Source: Phycisphaerales bacterium (GTDB taxonomy: Bacteria > Planctomycetota > Phycisphaerae > Phycisphaerales > UBA1924). Taken from it: DNA of 64,000 nucleotides. Location of the stretch: NCBI GenBank assembly GCA_016699835.1, contig CP064987.1, forward strand, positions 2,480,001 through 2,544,000, read 5' to 3'. Positions 35,269 to 44,355 of the stretch are shown piece by piece. The notes beneath the pieces were generated by a model that had not been told where the DNA came from, did not search any database, and was given only the letters and a program-made list of their open reading frames with translations. How positions within the stretch are numbered: the first letter of the stretch is position 1; each line of letters begins with the position of its first letter. Both the position numbers and the translations under genes were made by a program.

Positions 35269-37494
35269 TCACGCACCGAAGGCGGGATCGGTGGCGTAGG
35301 CCAACCCGGTTGCGGTGAGCGCGGCCGTGGTCGTGGTGAACGCGCCCAGTGTAGAGTCGCGCCGGGTGAGTTGCGCGAAGGCGAAGGCCGAGATGTCGCC
35401 GCTCGCGGTGCCGGTAGTGCTCCCCGTGACGAGCAGGGAGAATCGGCGGAAGGCCGGACCCGACGAGACCTTGTTGAGCACATCGGTGATGGTGTTGATC
35501 GCGAGATCGACCCGCGCCTCGGCCTCGAGCGCGCCCGAAGCAACGGCGATCGACGTGCCATCGGAAAAGAGGGCCGTGACAGAGTACGTGGAGCTCGATC
35601 CGATGCGGGCGAAGGGGCTGAAGAGCGAGAGCGTCAGGACCTGCTGGTTGAGGTCGTGCGTGGGGTCGAGGAAGGCGTCGGTGAAATAGGCCGTGGACGT
35701 CGGGGCCGCGTTCGAGAACATCGTGGAGAGGCCGTCGCGGGGCGTGGTCGTCGCCTGGCCGCGATTGGTCTCGTCGACGCTGGTGTACTGCACGCTGACG
35801 CGGCTTCCGCTCGAGACCTCGTAGGTGATGCTGAAGGTCTCGCCATCGGTCAGGCCGAGGGCGGCGGCGTCGATGACGAAGTCGGTCCGGTTGTTGGCGG
35901 CGGTGATCGCGAACTGTTGGATCGGCGCGTCGCCGGTGAGTCGGCTGCTGCGCCAGAACTTCAGACGCACGATCGCGCCGGCGTTTGAAGGATTAAACAC
36001 GCTGACGGTCGAGGTGAATCCGCTGAGCACTTCCGCGCCGGAGATAACACCCTTGGACGCCCCGCCGGCATGCGTGCCGAGGACGGCCCAGGCGGGCGTG
36101 GACGCGGTCCCCGTCACGCCCACGGCGGGCAGATCAAAGTCGGAGAGTGCCGCGACGATGGGCTTGGTCGAAGAGACGCGCGCGCTGTACACGCCGTCGG
36201 CGAGGCCCAGACTGAAGACCTCGATTCCGCCGCGACGGTACGCGTCGAGGGTGAACGTGAAGGTCTGTGGCGAGGCGCCCTGGGTGTAGAACGTCACGGT
36301 GATCGTCGCGCTCTCGTCGGTGAGGCTCTGCCAGAGGAGGAACTCGCGGCTCTGGCTGTTGCGTTCGATACGCGAGAAGTCCCACGTGCGGAGTTCGGTC
36401 GCGGTCGCCGTCGTCGTGTCGAAGAACGACTCGCTCGTCTCGGCGCCGAAATCGCGCCGGTGGGCCGTCGCGACGACGGGTTGGGGCGTCGTCACCGTCG
36501 TGGGGACGGAGGTCTGGAGGACAAGGGAGTAGGGCGTGTTGGCGCGGACGAGGCGTCCGGTCGCCTGGCCCGCGACGGAGATGGGGAGCGTGAGGGTGGA
36601 GTTCGCGGGGATCGTGCCCGTACTGATGATCGAGTCGCGGACGCCGTCCTCATAGTGGGCGATGAGTTGGTACGTCGCCTCTTCGGCATTGGGGTTGAAC
36701 AACTCGACGGTCTCGGTCGAGGTCGCGGTGGCGTTCCCCTCGGGGAAGACCATCTCTCGCGTGAAGAAGCCGTTGGTGCCCGCCGGCTTGATGAGTTCGG
36801 CATTGATGACGTAGACCAGCGAGCTTTCGCGGATGCCGCTGGATTGGGAGTACTGCTCGGTGACGGGAAGGGTCGTGAAGACGCTGCTGAGGCTTCCGGC
36901 CCAGGCGGGATCCTCGGTCTGCGCGTTGATGATGTCGAGGGCGAAGATCTGCTGGATGACATCCCACCCCTGGATGACGCTCCCAAAGACGGCATACCCG
37001 GTGTTCGGTCCGGTGGGATCGAGGGCGGACGAGTTGTCGGTTGTGTTGATGAAGAACTGGCTGGTCGCCGAGTTGGGGTCGTTGGTGCGCGCCATCGCGA
37101 TCGTGCGCTCGATGTTGCTGCGGTTGGTCGTCTCGAGGACGATCGGGGCGTCGGCGGTGGGCTGAGTGACGCCGGCGAGGTTGTCATACAGGAACCCGCC
37201 ACCCTGGAGGATCCCGATCTGTCCGGTCTGGCTGATCATCCGGTGGAAGAAGGTCTCGTCGAGGCGCCCGGTGTTCACATACGTCAGGAAGTTCGCGACC
37301 GTGATCGGCGCGTCGTCGGTGTACAACTCGAAGTCCACGTCGCCATACGTCGTCTCGAAGCGGATCACCGGGTTCGTGGCCGTCTCGAGCATCGAGACAT
37401 CCGGGAGCGGTGTCCCCGAAAGGGCGAGCCTTGGCTCGAGCGCCTCGAGGAGCAGCGTGGGGGCGTGGTCGACGGTGGTGGACCGATCGGTCAT
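35269..37494 (-). CDS. LEPR-leader surface protein with N-terminal cyclophilin domain
   Basis: This 741-residue protein begins with LLEALEPRLALSG, the LEPR-xLL leader motif known from planctomycete surface proteins. A cyclophilin domain follows (about 40-210: FETTYGDVDFELYTDDAPIT, FFHRMISQTGQIG, IAMARTNDPNSATSQFFINT, GYAVFGSVIQGW). The remaining 500 residues are beta-rich and Thr/Ser-rich with hints of repeated immunoglobulin-like modules (VSVFNPSNAGAIVRLKF; YSVTALFSDGTSIAVAS). It probably acts at the cell surface. The start has CCGGAG upstream. It is divergent from the glycosyltransferase pair across a 326-nt gap. Confidence 0.88.
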   Translation of the reverse strand: MTDRSTTVDHAPTLLLEALEPRLALSGTPLPDVSMLETATNPVIRFETTYGDVDFELYTDDAPITVANFLTYVNTGRLDETFFHRMISQTGQIGILQGGGFLYDNLAGVTQPTADAPIVLETTNRSNIERTIAMARTNDPNSATSQFFINTTDNSSALDPTGPNTGYAVFGSVIQGWDVIQQIFALDIINAQTEDPAWAGSLSSVFTTLPVTEQYSQSSGIRESSLVYVINAELIKPAGTNGFFTREMVFPEGNATATSTETVELFNPNAEEATYQLIAHYEDGVRDSIISTGTIPANSTLTLPISVAGQATGRLVRANTPYSLVLQTSVPTTVTTPQPVVATAHRRDFGAETSESFFDTTTATATELRTWDFSRIERNSQSREFLLWQSLTDESATITVTFYTQGASPQTFTFTLDAYRRGGIEVFSLGLADGVYSARVSSTKPIVAALSDFDLPAVGVTGTASTPAWAVLGTHAGGASKGVISGAEVLSGFTSTVSVFNPSNAGAIVRLKFWRSSRLTGDAPIQQFAITAANNRTDFVIDAAALGLTDGETFSITYEVSSGSRVSVQYTSVDETNRGQATTTPRDGLSTMFSNAAPTSTAYFTDAFLDPTHDLNQQVLTLSLFSPFARIGSSSTYSVTALFSDGTSIAVASGALEAEARVDLAINTITDVLNKVSSGPAFRRFSLLVTGSTTGTASGDISAFAFAQLTRRDSTLGAFTTTTAALTATGLAYATDPAFGA

Positions 37495-37820
37495 GGATCA
37501 CTCCGGCTCAAGAAAACTCGACTCGACGGATCTGGTACTCTGGGTGGGCAACGTGGTCCGTCACGTTGTTCGGCGTCGTGCCGATCACGGGTCGTCCCTC
37601 GTCTGGTCTGCCCGCAGAATCAACTCCTCGACTCGACGAGTCCCACTCTCCCCCTGTGGGCAGGGCAAGCCTCGGTATCCCGCCTGTGGGATTTCCCGCG
37701 GACGATCATCATTCTACGGGCAAACTCGGCGTGCGGTTTGGATGGAGTCGGGGTCGGCTGCTGTCGTGGGAGGCGATTGATGGCCGATCTTGGTCATACG
37801 GAAAGTCCTAAGGAACCGGG
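37495..37820. other. 326-nt divergent intergenic region
   Basis: It separates the LEPR cyclophilin gene (minus) and the glycosyltransferase gene (plus). CTCGACTCGACG occurs at both ends of the first 140 nt. Apart from weak -10-like hexamers I see no gene, RNA or clear terminator. Confidence 0.45.
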
Positions 37821-39470
37821 ATGGGCATGCCAAACGGATATACTCCACGAATGACAGCCCAGCCGGCGCCCACGGGCGTCGCCCCCGCGCCCCTGGCCGA
37901 ACCTGGTCGGGCCCAAGCGGTCATCGAGTTCAAGCCGGTCCCGTTGCGTGAGCGGATTCGCCTGGTGCGCCCGCCGCAGCGGGCGAGCCGTCGCTACAGA
38001 GTCGCCGCGGTCACCCCGTGCTTCAATCGGGCGATCGACATCGAGCGGCTGCTCGGTGACATGGCCCGCCTCGATCGCCGCGGCATCGATCTTGTTGTCG
38101 TTGTCGTGGACAACGCCTCGAGCGTCCCGCTCTCTCAGATTCCCACGCCCCCGGGGCTGGAGGTCGAGCACGTCCGCCTGAATGAGAATCGTGGCGGGGC
38201 CGGTGGGTTCAACGCCGGGATGGCTCATGTCCTGTCGGGGTCGGGGATCTGGGCGAGGCGGCGCGAGCCGGACTTCATCTGGATCCTCGACAGCGACGCG
38301 CGGGCCACGAAGCGTTGCCTGCGTGAACTCATCCGCGCGATCCGCAGCCGCGATGATCTGGCGGCCGTCGGCTCGGCCCTCGTCGATCCATTGACCAAGC
38401 GCGTTTATGAGATCGGTGGCAAACTCCAGCGGCTCACGGGCTACTACGTCCCCGCAGCCCAGGGGAGCGTGGACCATCGCTACCTCGTCGAGGCCGATTA
38501 TCTCGCCGCCTGCTCCACGCTCGTGCGGCGTGAGGCGATCCGGCGCACGGGCCTCATGCCCGAGATCTTCATCAATGGCGACGACGTGGAGTGGTTCCTG
38601 CAGATGCGGGCGGCCACCGGTTGGCGCGTCGCGGGCGCGCCTCGGGCGATTGCGTATCACCCGCTCCCCAGCCGAAAGTTTCAGACGTGGGTGCGCTACT
38701 ACACGACGCGGAACTCGTACGCCCCGCTCGATTGCATGGGATATGGCCGAATCACCCGGTTCACGCGCGGGCTCGTGGACACGGCCCGAGCGACGGCCCA
38801 GGCGATCATGGGCCTCCCGGAACTCGCCGATCTCCATCTCCAAGGAATGGCCGACGCCGCTGCGGGACGGACCGTGGGCTTTGGGCCCAAGGGTGGCATC
38901 GCACCGATCGCGCAATCAACACGAATGACGCCGTTCGTCAGCCTCGCCGAGCAGGTGCGCGTGGCTCTGATGAAGCGGCCGGGTTCGCGGCTCTTCGTGC
39001 ATCCGATCCTGAAGGTTCACTCGGTGGATTTCGATGGACTGCGTGAGCAGTTGGATTTGCTTGAGGTCCGTGCGACCGAGGCCGACCATCTGGCGTGGGG
39101 GAAGCGTTCGCTGGGCGCACGCCGATTCCGCGACATGGCCGCCGCCATGCTCCGAGTGCTCACTCCGGGGAAAGCGGATGTCGCGATCGTGCCGACCGGC
39201 TGGCCGACCGGCTGGTTCCGCGGGCGGACGCTCTTCCAGATCACCAACGATGGCTATCTCGTCCGCGAGATCACGACACAACGGAGCGTTGGCGAGGCGA
39301 TTCGCGTGATCGCCCGGGGTGGTCTACTCGCGTTGAGACTCGCGATGCGTCGGCGGCAGTGCAATCCGCTTCCGCCGGCTCCGGTTCGATCCGGTGAGGC
39401 GAGGTTCGCCCCGCCGAATGCCGGGCCGAACTCTGTGACCAACTCACCGGTGCAATCGACCGCTTCGTGA
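37821..39470 (+). CDS. GlfT2-like family-2 glycosyltransferase
   Basis: This 549-residue GT-A enzyme has AAVTPCFNRAIDIERLL, VVVDNASS, NENRGGAGGFNAGM, the DxD-type LDSDARATKR and INGDDVEWFLQM, then a YHP and YYTTRNSY block. This resembles galactofuranosyl/rhamnosyl transferases, but the sugar cannot be told. It probably extends an envelope glycan from the cytoplasm. The start at 37821 has AAGGA 6 nt upstream. ATG 37851 is equally plausible, because a TATACT hexamer lies 6 nt before it. The next glycosyltransferase gene starts 45 nt downstream. Confidence 0.85.
   Translation: MGMPNGYTPRMTAQPAPTGVAPAPLAEPGRAQAVIEFKPVPLRERIRLVRPPQRASRRYRVAAVTPCFNRAIDIERLLGDMARLDRRGIDLVVVVVDNASSVPLSQIPTPPGLEVEHVRLNENRGGAGGFNAGMAHVLSGSGIWARRREPDFIWILDSDARATKRCLRELIRAIRSRDDLAAVGSALVDPLTKRVYEIGGKLQRLTGYYVPAAQGSVDHRYLVEADYLAACSTLVRREAIRRTGLMPEIFINGDDVEWFLQMRAATGWRVAGAPRAIAYHPLPSRKFQTWVRYYTTRNSYAPLDCMGYGRITRFTRGLVDTARATAQAIMGLPELADLHLQGMADAAAGRTVGFGPKGGIAPIAQSTRMTPFVSLAEQVRVALMKRPGSRLFVHPILKVHSVDFDGLREQLDLLEVRATEADHLAWGKRSLGARRFRDMAAAMLRVLTPGKADVAIVPTGWPTGWFRGRTLFQITNDGYLVREITTQRSVGEAIRVIARGGLLALRLAMRRRQCNPLPPAPVRSGEARFAPPNAGPNSVTNSPVQSTAS
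37839..37844 (+). promoter_or_regulatory. -10-like TATACT 6 nt before an internal ATG of the glycosyltransferase gene
   Basis: TATACT, CCACGA, ATG 37851. It is a strong hexamer, but it lies inside the gene if the SD-supported start at 37821 is used. Confidence 0.3.
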
Positions 39471-39515
39471 TTCACCGTTCGAAGAAAGACGAACCCAACC
39501 GCCCGGAGGCGCCGC

Positions 39516-40454
39516 GTGCTCTCCGTCATCGTCCTGAGTTTCAACCGACGCGACGCCCTCGGACGAACGCTCGACTCGATCGACGCATGGACTGTCGCGA
39601 TCGATCGCGAAACGATCGTCGTCGACAACGCCTCGACCGATGGGACGTCGGTGTGGCTGCGTGAGGCGAGGCCAGGTGTGAATCTCATCGACCTTGAAGA
39701 GAATGTCGGCGTTGAGGGATTCAACATCGGCGCCCGTGCCGCCCGGGGTGAGACGCTCCTGATTCTCGACGATGATGCCCACGTGGATGAGCCGACGCTT
39801 CTCGCCGCGCTCGCCTGGCTCCTTGACGCCTCGGCTGGCGCGCCGCGAGCCGGAGTCGCCTTCGCGCCGGTGCATCCGTCAACCCGCGTCCCCGAGTGGC
39901 CGGGGCTTCATGAACCCACGAATCACTGGCCGGCGATGGGGTGCGCGAATCTCATCCGCGCCGACGCGTGGACCAAGGCCGGCGGCTACTGCCCTGCGTT
40001 TTTTCTCTACCGCAACGACACCGATCTCGCCCTCACGATTCGAGGGCTGGGAATGGATCTCCATGCCGACCCGGAATGGATCGCGTGGCACGACAGCCCT
40101 GCGGCCAAACAGAAATCCGCACGATGGCACACGCTCGCCACGCGAAACTGGATCTGGATGACCCGCCGCCACGCCCGAGGCCTCTGGATACTCCTCGGCG
40201 GGACACTCGGTGTTGTCTGGGCCCATCGGCTCGCGGGATGGAACCTTTCGCGACACGTGGCCACGCTGCGAGGCACGATCGCGGGGCTGTTTCGAAACGT
40301 GCCACCGGTTTCCGCACCGATCGGACGCGATGGCGAGGCCTATCGGTCCCTGATTCGTCATCAACTTCGAGCGCGAGGCCGCGCCACTCGCGAATGCCTC
40401 GGCACCTCTCAGGCTTCGTCGAGCAGTGCCAGCAGCCAGCGCCACTCCGCGTAG
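39516..40454 (+). CDS. Family-2 glycosyltransferase
   Basis: This 312-residue GT-A enzyme starts at GTG 39516, with GGAGG 7 nt upstream. The core motifs are MLSVIVLSFNRRDAL, IVVDNASTDGT, NVGVEGFNIGARAARGE, LLILDDDAHV (DxD) and the acidic YRNDTDLALTIRG. The C-terminal 20 residues (ending in a Ser-rich tail) lie over the end of the convergent YkgJ-type gene, a 46-nt overlap. It sits 45 nt after the first glycosyltransferase gene, so the two are probably one operon and may act in the same glycan pathway. Confidence 0.87.
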   Translation: MLSVIVLSFNRRDALGRTLDSIDAWTVAIDRETIVVDNASTDGTSVWLREARPGVNLIDLEENVGVEGFNIGARAARGETLLILDDDAHVDEPTLLAALAWLLDASAGAPRAGVAFAPVHPSTRVPEWPGLHEPTNHWPAMGCANLIRADAWTKAGGYCPAFFLYRNDTDLALTIRGLGMDLHADPEWIAWHDSPAAKQKSARWHTLATRNWIWMTRRHARGLWILLGGTLGVVWAHRLAGWNLSRHVATLRGTIAGLFRNVPPVSAPIGRDGEAYRSLIRHQLRARGRATRECLGTSQASSSSASSQRHSA

Positions 40455-40975
40455 CGATACGACACGCCGAGTTCGTCGTGCACGTCGCGGATCCACCCGA
40501 GCGCCCGCTCGCTCAGGTCATGCTGCCACTCCTGGGCCGTGGGATCGCAGAAGTACACGCGGCACCCCAGCGGCTTGATCGTGTGCACGCCGCATGACGT
40601 GCCGTCGAGGAATGGACACGCGTCGAGGGTCGGCGCGTTGCTCAATACCGGCAATGAGCGTGGGGGCTTCTGCGCGCCGGTCTCATCTCCGGCGATTCGA
40701 TGTGGTGTGACTGGATCTGCCGCCTGCACGCGTGCCCGCCGGATGGTGCACGCCGCCTCCAGCCCCGTGACATACAGCAGGTGTCCATACTTCGCGAAGT
40801 TGCAGCACCGCCCCGAGGCCTCGCACAAGGGCCGGCGCTCGGCGATCTCGGCACCGACGCGGTTGTAGATCTCATCAAGCCGGGCCACCACCGATTCGTC
40901 CATCACCGAGGCCTTCCACGCCGCCGCGTGGGTCCGGTCCTCGTCGTCGAACGTGCTGGGTCGGAAGGCCATCAT
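40409..40975 (-). CDS. YkgJ-type CxxCxxCC protein, third gene of an operon
   Basis: This 188-residue protein has the metal-binding signature of the YkgJ/UPF0153 family: CEASGRCCNFAKYGHLLYVT, a middle ACPFLDGTSCGVHTIKPLGC, and FCD further on. Family members coordinate zinc or iron; function is poorly known. It lies 28 nt downstream of another YkgJ-type gene. ATG 40975 and 40972 are the likely starts; an upstream GTG 40984 is less so. The 3' end overlaps the convergent glycosyltransferase gene by 46 nt. Confidence 0.82.
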   Translation of the reverse strand: MMAFRPSTFDDEDRTHAAAWKASVMDESVVARLDEIYNRVGAEIAERRPLCEASGRCCNFAKYGHLLYVTGLEAACTIRRARVQAADPVTPHRIAGDETGAQKPPRSLPVLSNAPTLDACPFLDGTSCGVHTIKPLGCRVYFCDPTAQEWQHDLSERALGWIRDVHDELGVSYRYAEWRWLLALLDEA

Positions 40976-41003
40976 CGCGAGCACCGCATTGCTGAAACTG
41001 TGG

Positions 41004-41477
41004 TCACATCTCCACGCGATCGCGCAGCACGCGGATCTCTTGCACGCTGTGGCGCGTGCCCTTGCCGATGCCCGGGCAGATCGCGCTCGCCCGCGCCCAT
41101 GCCTGGGGTGACTTCACATTGCTCTTCCAGAATGGCCACGTCCGGCACTGCGTCGGGCGATCCTCGTACACGCCGCAGACCGCCCGCCCCGGCACGCTCG
41201 TCCGATCGAGAAAGACGCAGTCGTGTCCATGCTCGGTTTTCGTCTCGTTGAGCGATCGGCCCAGGGTCGTCTCGTGCGTGTAGCGCTCGATGAACTCAGC
41301 GTGGCTGAGTCCCAGACGTGCCGCGAGGGCCTTCGCCTCATCGTCGGTGAAGAGCACGTATCCCTCGGGCCCCGTGCAGCAGCGCCCGCACATCGTGCAC
41401 TCAAAGGAAAGCCCCGCCTTCCCTGTCCCCTCGTCGGGAATCGCGAACCACTCGGTCGTGTCGTTCTGATACGCCAT
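41004..41477 (-). CDS. YkgJ-type CxxCxxCC protein, second gene of an operon
   Basis: This 157-residue protein has FECTMCGRCCTGPEGYVLFT, then CVFLDRTSVPGRAVCGVYED and QCRTWPFW, the complete YkgJ/UPF0153 cysteine set. It begins 6 nt after the cyclodeaminase-like gene and precedes the second YkgJ-type gene. A tandem of two such proteins suggests a shared metal-dependent task. No good SD is visible (GAGG is 11 nt away). Confidence 0.85.
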   Translation of the reverse strand: MAYQNDTTEWFAIPDEGTGKAGLSFECTMCGRCCTGPEGYVLFTDDEAKALAARLGLSHAEFIERYTHETTLGRSLNETKTEHGHDCVFLDRTSVPGRAVCGVYEDRPTQCRTWPFWKSNVKSPQAWARASAICPGIGKGTRHSVQEIRVLRDRVEM

Positions 41478-41483
41478 GGTGCT

Positions 41484-42116
41484 TTAGGCCTCACACGACT
41501 GCTCGACCTGGCGCACGAGTGCCGCCGAGTCGTGGAGCATCGCGTTCAACTGGCGGCTCGTGTGCAACCGATCCTGCTCCCCCGAGAGTTGGGCTGCGTT
41601 CACCACGACGTTCCACCGCGACGCGCGCGCGGCGGCATCGGCAAGCACGGCCGAGATCCCCAGATCGCTGCGAAGGTGCTTGTTCGTGATCGGCGCGAGT
41701 TCAAGAAAGAGCCGCAGGAGATCCACGCACGCCGCCATGGTGGCCAGGGGGACCTGCACGCTCGCGCGGAGCGCGTCATCGAGGGTCGCCTTCCGCCGCT
41801 CGTCGTCCTCGGGAAGCCTCTGGAGCGTGTTGACAAGGTTGTACGCCTCGGCGTCCTCGTCGGCGAGGCCCAGCAGAAGCGCCCGCGCCCGCTCCAGGCG
41901 CAGGATCGCCCCACGCAAGCGAGGCTCGTGCTCGGCGAGCGATTTCTTCCCCACCGAGTAGGCCACGACCATCTGCCCGAGTGCCGAGGCCAGCGCCCCC
42001 GTCATCGACGCGACGGCCCCGCCGCCGGGCGCCGGAGTCTTCGACGCCACCGCGCCCAGAAACTCCGCGACGCTCAGTGAGCCGAACGACGATTCCGATT
42101 CCCCATCATGCTCCAT
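41484..42116 (-). CDS. Cyclodeaminase/cyclohydrolase-family protein (FTCD C-terminal-like)
   Basis: This 210-residue helical protein resembles formimidoyltetrahydrofolate cyclodeaminase domains: SVAEFLGAVASKTPAPGGGA (conserved PxPGGG), VASMTGALASALGQMVV, EDAEAYNLV and VPLATMAACV. The family releases ammonia from formimido-THF or acts as methenyl-THF cyclohydrolase (FchA), so a one-carbon role is likely. No formiminotransferase domain is fused. It lacks an SD, and TACGAT lies 7 nt before ATG 42116. It is the first gene of a three-gene operon. Confidence 0.87.
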   Translation of the reverse strand: MEHDGESESSFGSLSVAEFLGAVASKTPAPGGGAVASMTGALASALGQMVVAYSVGKKSLAEHEPRLRGAILRLERARALLLGLADEDAEAYNLVNTLQRLPEDDERRKATLDDALRASVQVPLATMAACVDLLRLFLELAPITNKHLRSDLGISAVLADAAARASRWNVVVNAAQLSGEQDRLHTSRQLNAMLHDSAALVRQVEQSCEA

Positions 42117-42123
42117 AGGCCCG

Positions 42124-42129
42124 ATCGTA
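42124..42129 (-). promoter_or_regulatory. -10-like TACGAT 7 nt before the cyclodeaminase-like gene
   Basis: Minus strand: TACGAT, CGGGCCT, ATG 42116, no SD. The same TACGATCGGGC string precedes the M42-like gene start. Confidence 0.4.
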
Positions 42130-42291
42130 CGGAGCGGACCACGGATCGTCCGAGCATCACCCGAACTTCGTGGGCAAAGCGATTGGGAGGCGCGTGATCC
42201 GATCGTCAAGACACGGTACCATGCCCCCAACCTTTCCACGAAGGAACGGGCGCATTTCTTCGAACTCTCTGTACCGGAGCCACCCTCAGCC

Positions 42292-44331
42292 ATGGCCATC
42301 CCGCAACTCACCGAAGAGCAGATCAAGACCTACACCGTCGCCCAGAAGGACCGCTGGTGGTTCGAGAACGTCTTCAAGGGGAACATGCCCCAACTCACGC
42401 TCCGCACCGCTATAACCGGGTTCATCCTCGGCGGCATCCTGAGCGCCACCAACCTCTATATCGGTGCCAAGACCGGCTGGTCCCTCGGCGTCGGGCTGAC
42501 CAGCGTCATCCTCGCCTTCGCCCTCTACCGCGTCATCTCCTCCATCGGGATCGGCAAGGACTTCACGATCCTCGAGAACAACTGCATGCAGTCCATCGCG
42601 ACCAGCGCGGGCTACATGACCGGCCCCCTCATCTCCGGGCTTGCCGCCTACATGCTCATGACCAACGAGCCTATTGGCGTCTGGAAACTCATCCTGTTCA
42701 CCATCGTTCTTTCGCTCCTAGGTGTGCTCGTTGCCTTCCCGATGAAACGCCGGTTCATCAATGACGAGCAGGCGCCTTTCCCCGAAGGTGCGGCGTGCGG
42801 CGTCGTCCTCGACACGCTCTACCACTCCGACCCCGGCATCGGCATGTTCAAGGCCAAGGCCCTGGTGGTCGCGGGCCTCATCAGCGGCGGCCTGAAGTTC
42901 CTGGGCGGGGCCGCCTATATGACGTTGATCCAGGTCAAGATGCTGGGGCTCGACGCCATCAAGTTCATGATCCCCGAGCATCTCGACGGGTGGTTCTATA
43001 GACTCTTCGAGAAATCGGGGAGCGGCATCCCCACACTCTGGGGCGCCGATCCGCGAAAGTTCGGCCTCTCGCCCACGCTCGACATCGCCCTCTTCGGCGC
43101 GGGCGGCCTCATGAACATCCGCTATGCCGTCAACATGTTCGCGGGGATGATCATCGCCTACGTCGGCATGGCCGGGTGGGTCGTGCAGAGCGGCTGGGTG
43201 AAAAAAATAGACGCGAAGACCCAGCAACTCACCGAACTCAGTGCGAGCAGTGCGTTCGGCTATCGCGACGTGCTCACCGGGTGGCTCCTCTGGCCCGGCG
43301 TCGCGATGCTCGTCTGCGCCAGCATGGCGGCCTTCTTCGCCAAGCCCCAGGTCTTCGTCGCCGCCTTCAAGGGCCTCACCGGCAAGCACAAGGCCGACGA
43401 CGACGTCCTCAAGGACATCGAGTTCCCCCTCTGGATCTCCCTCGTTGGCGTCCCGGTGGTGGGGGCGCTGGGTGTGTGGATGATGCACGACTGGTTCGAT
43501 GTGGATTGGACGATGGGCGCTCTCTCCGTTCCGCTCATCATCATCCTGACCCTCATCGCCGCGACCTCCACCGCCGCCACCAGCATCACGCCCACGGGCG
43601 CCGTCAGCAAGATCACGCAGTTCACCTTCGGCGTGATGCGCCCGGCCCAGCCCCAGGTCAACCTCATGACCGCCGTCATGACGACCGAGGTCGCGAGCAA
43701 CGCCAGCAACCTCCTCATGGACATCAAGCCCGGGTACATGCTCGGGAACAAGCCCCGCCACCAGGCGATCGGGCACTGCATCGGCATCGTCGCGGGCGCC
43801 CTTGCCTCGACGCCCCTTTTCTACATCATGTTCATGAAGGACAATCCCAAGAACCCAATCATCGATTACTCGGACATGCCCGCGAAGTCGATGGAGGCGA
43901 CGCTCATCACCGAGCAGTTCGGGTTCCCCTCCGCCGTGCAGTGGAAGGGCATCGCCGACTTCATGCAGGGGCTGACCGGTGACAAGGACATCACCTCGAT
44001 CATCCACCCATCCGCGCTCTACGCCCTCGGGATCGCCGCGGTCTTCGGCGTCGTCTTCGAGGTGATCCGTCTCATCACCAAGGGCAAGAGCCTCATCTCC
44101 CCGGTCGCGCTCGGCCTGGGCTTCGTCATCCCGCCCGATTCCACGCTCTGGATGTTCCTCGGGTCGGCCTTCTTCTGGCTCATGCACCAGTTCTACGCCA
44201 AGTCCAAGGAGTCCTTCGGCAACCGACTCTGGGTCCTGACCCACGAGCCGATCTGTGCCGGGTTGATCGCCGGCGGCGCGCTCGTCGGCATCGGCGACAC
44301 CCTCCTCGATGTCTTCCTGCTCAGCAAGTGA
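42292..44331 (+). CDS. OPT-family oligopeptide/metal-chelate transporter
   Basis: This 679-residue protein has about 15 hydrophobic segments and the OPT family's conserved entry GNMPQLTLRTAITGFILGG, followed by SATNLYIGAKTGWSLGVGL. A middle NLMTAVMTTEVASNASNLLM block (about 455-475) and LGFVIPPDSTLWMFLG near the end also fit. OPT proteins import oligopeptides or metal-siderophore-like complexes by proton coupling; the substrate is not known here. No SD is evident before ATG 42292. It is paralogous to the OPT gene at 53197. Confidence 0.9.
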   Translation: MAIPQLTEEQIKTYTVAQKDRWWFENVFKGNMPQLTLRTAITGFILGGILSATNLYIGAKTGWSLGVGLTSVILAFALYRVISSIGIGKDFTILENNCMQSIATSAGYMTGPLISGLAAYMLMTNEPIGVWKLILFTIVLSLLGVLVAFPMKRRFINDEQAPFPEGAACGVVLDTLYHSDPGIGMFKAKALVVAGLISGGLKFLGGAAYMTLIQVKMLGLDAIKFMIPEHLDGWFYRLFEKSGSGIPTLWGADPRKFGLSPTLDIALFGAGGLMNIRYAVNMFAGMIIAYVGMAGWVVQSGWVKKIDAKTQQLTELSASSAFGYRDVLTGWLLWPGVAMLVCASMAAFFAKPQVFVAAFKGLTGKHKADDDVLKDIEFPLWISLVGVPVVGALGVWMMHDWFDVDWTMGALSVPLIIILTLIAATSTAATSITPTGAVSKITQFTFGVMRPAQPQVNLMTAVMTTEVASNASNLLMDIKPGYMLGNKPRHQAIGHCIGIVAGALASTPLFYIMFMKDNPKNPIIDYSDMPAKSMEATLITEQFGFPSAVQWKGIADFMQGLTGDKDITSIIHPSALYALGIAAVFGVVFEVIRLITKGKSLISPVALGLGFVIPPDSTLWMFLGSAFFWLMHQFYAKSKESFGNRLWVLTHEPICAGLIAGGALVGIGDTLLDVFLLSK

Positions 44332-44355
44332 CAACGAATCCAATGAGCGAGCCAT

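Noticed and set aside
42718..44355. A 545-codon minus-strand frame
   Set aside because: It is antisense to the first OPT transporter and acidic/Gly-rich without motifs.
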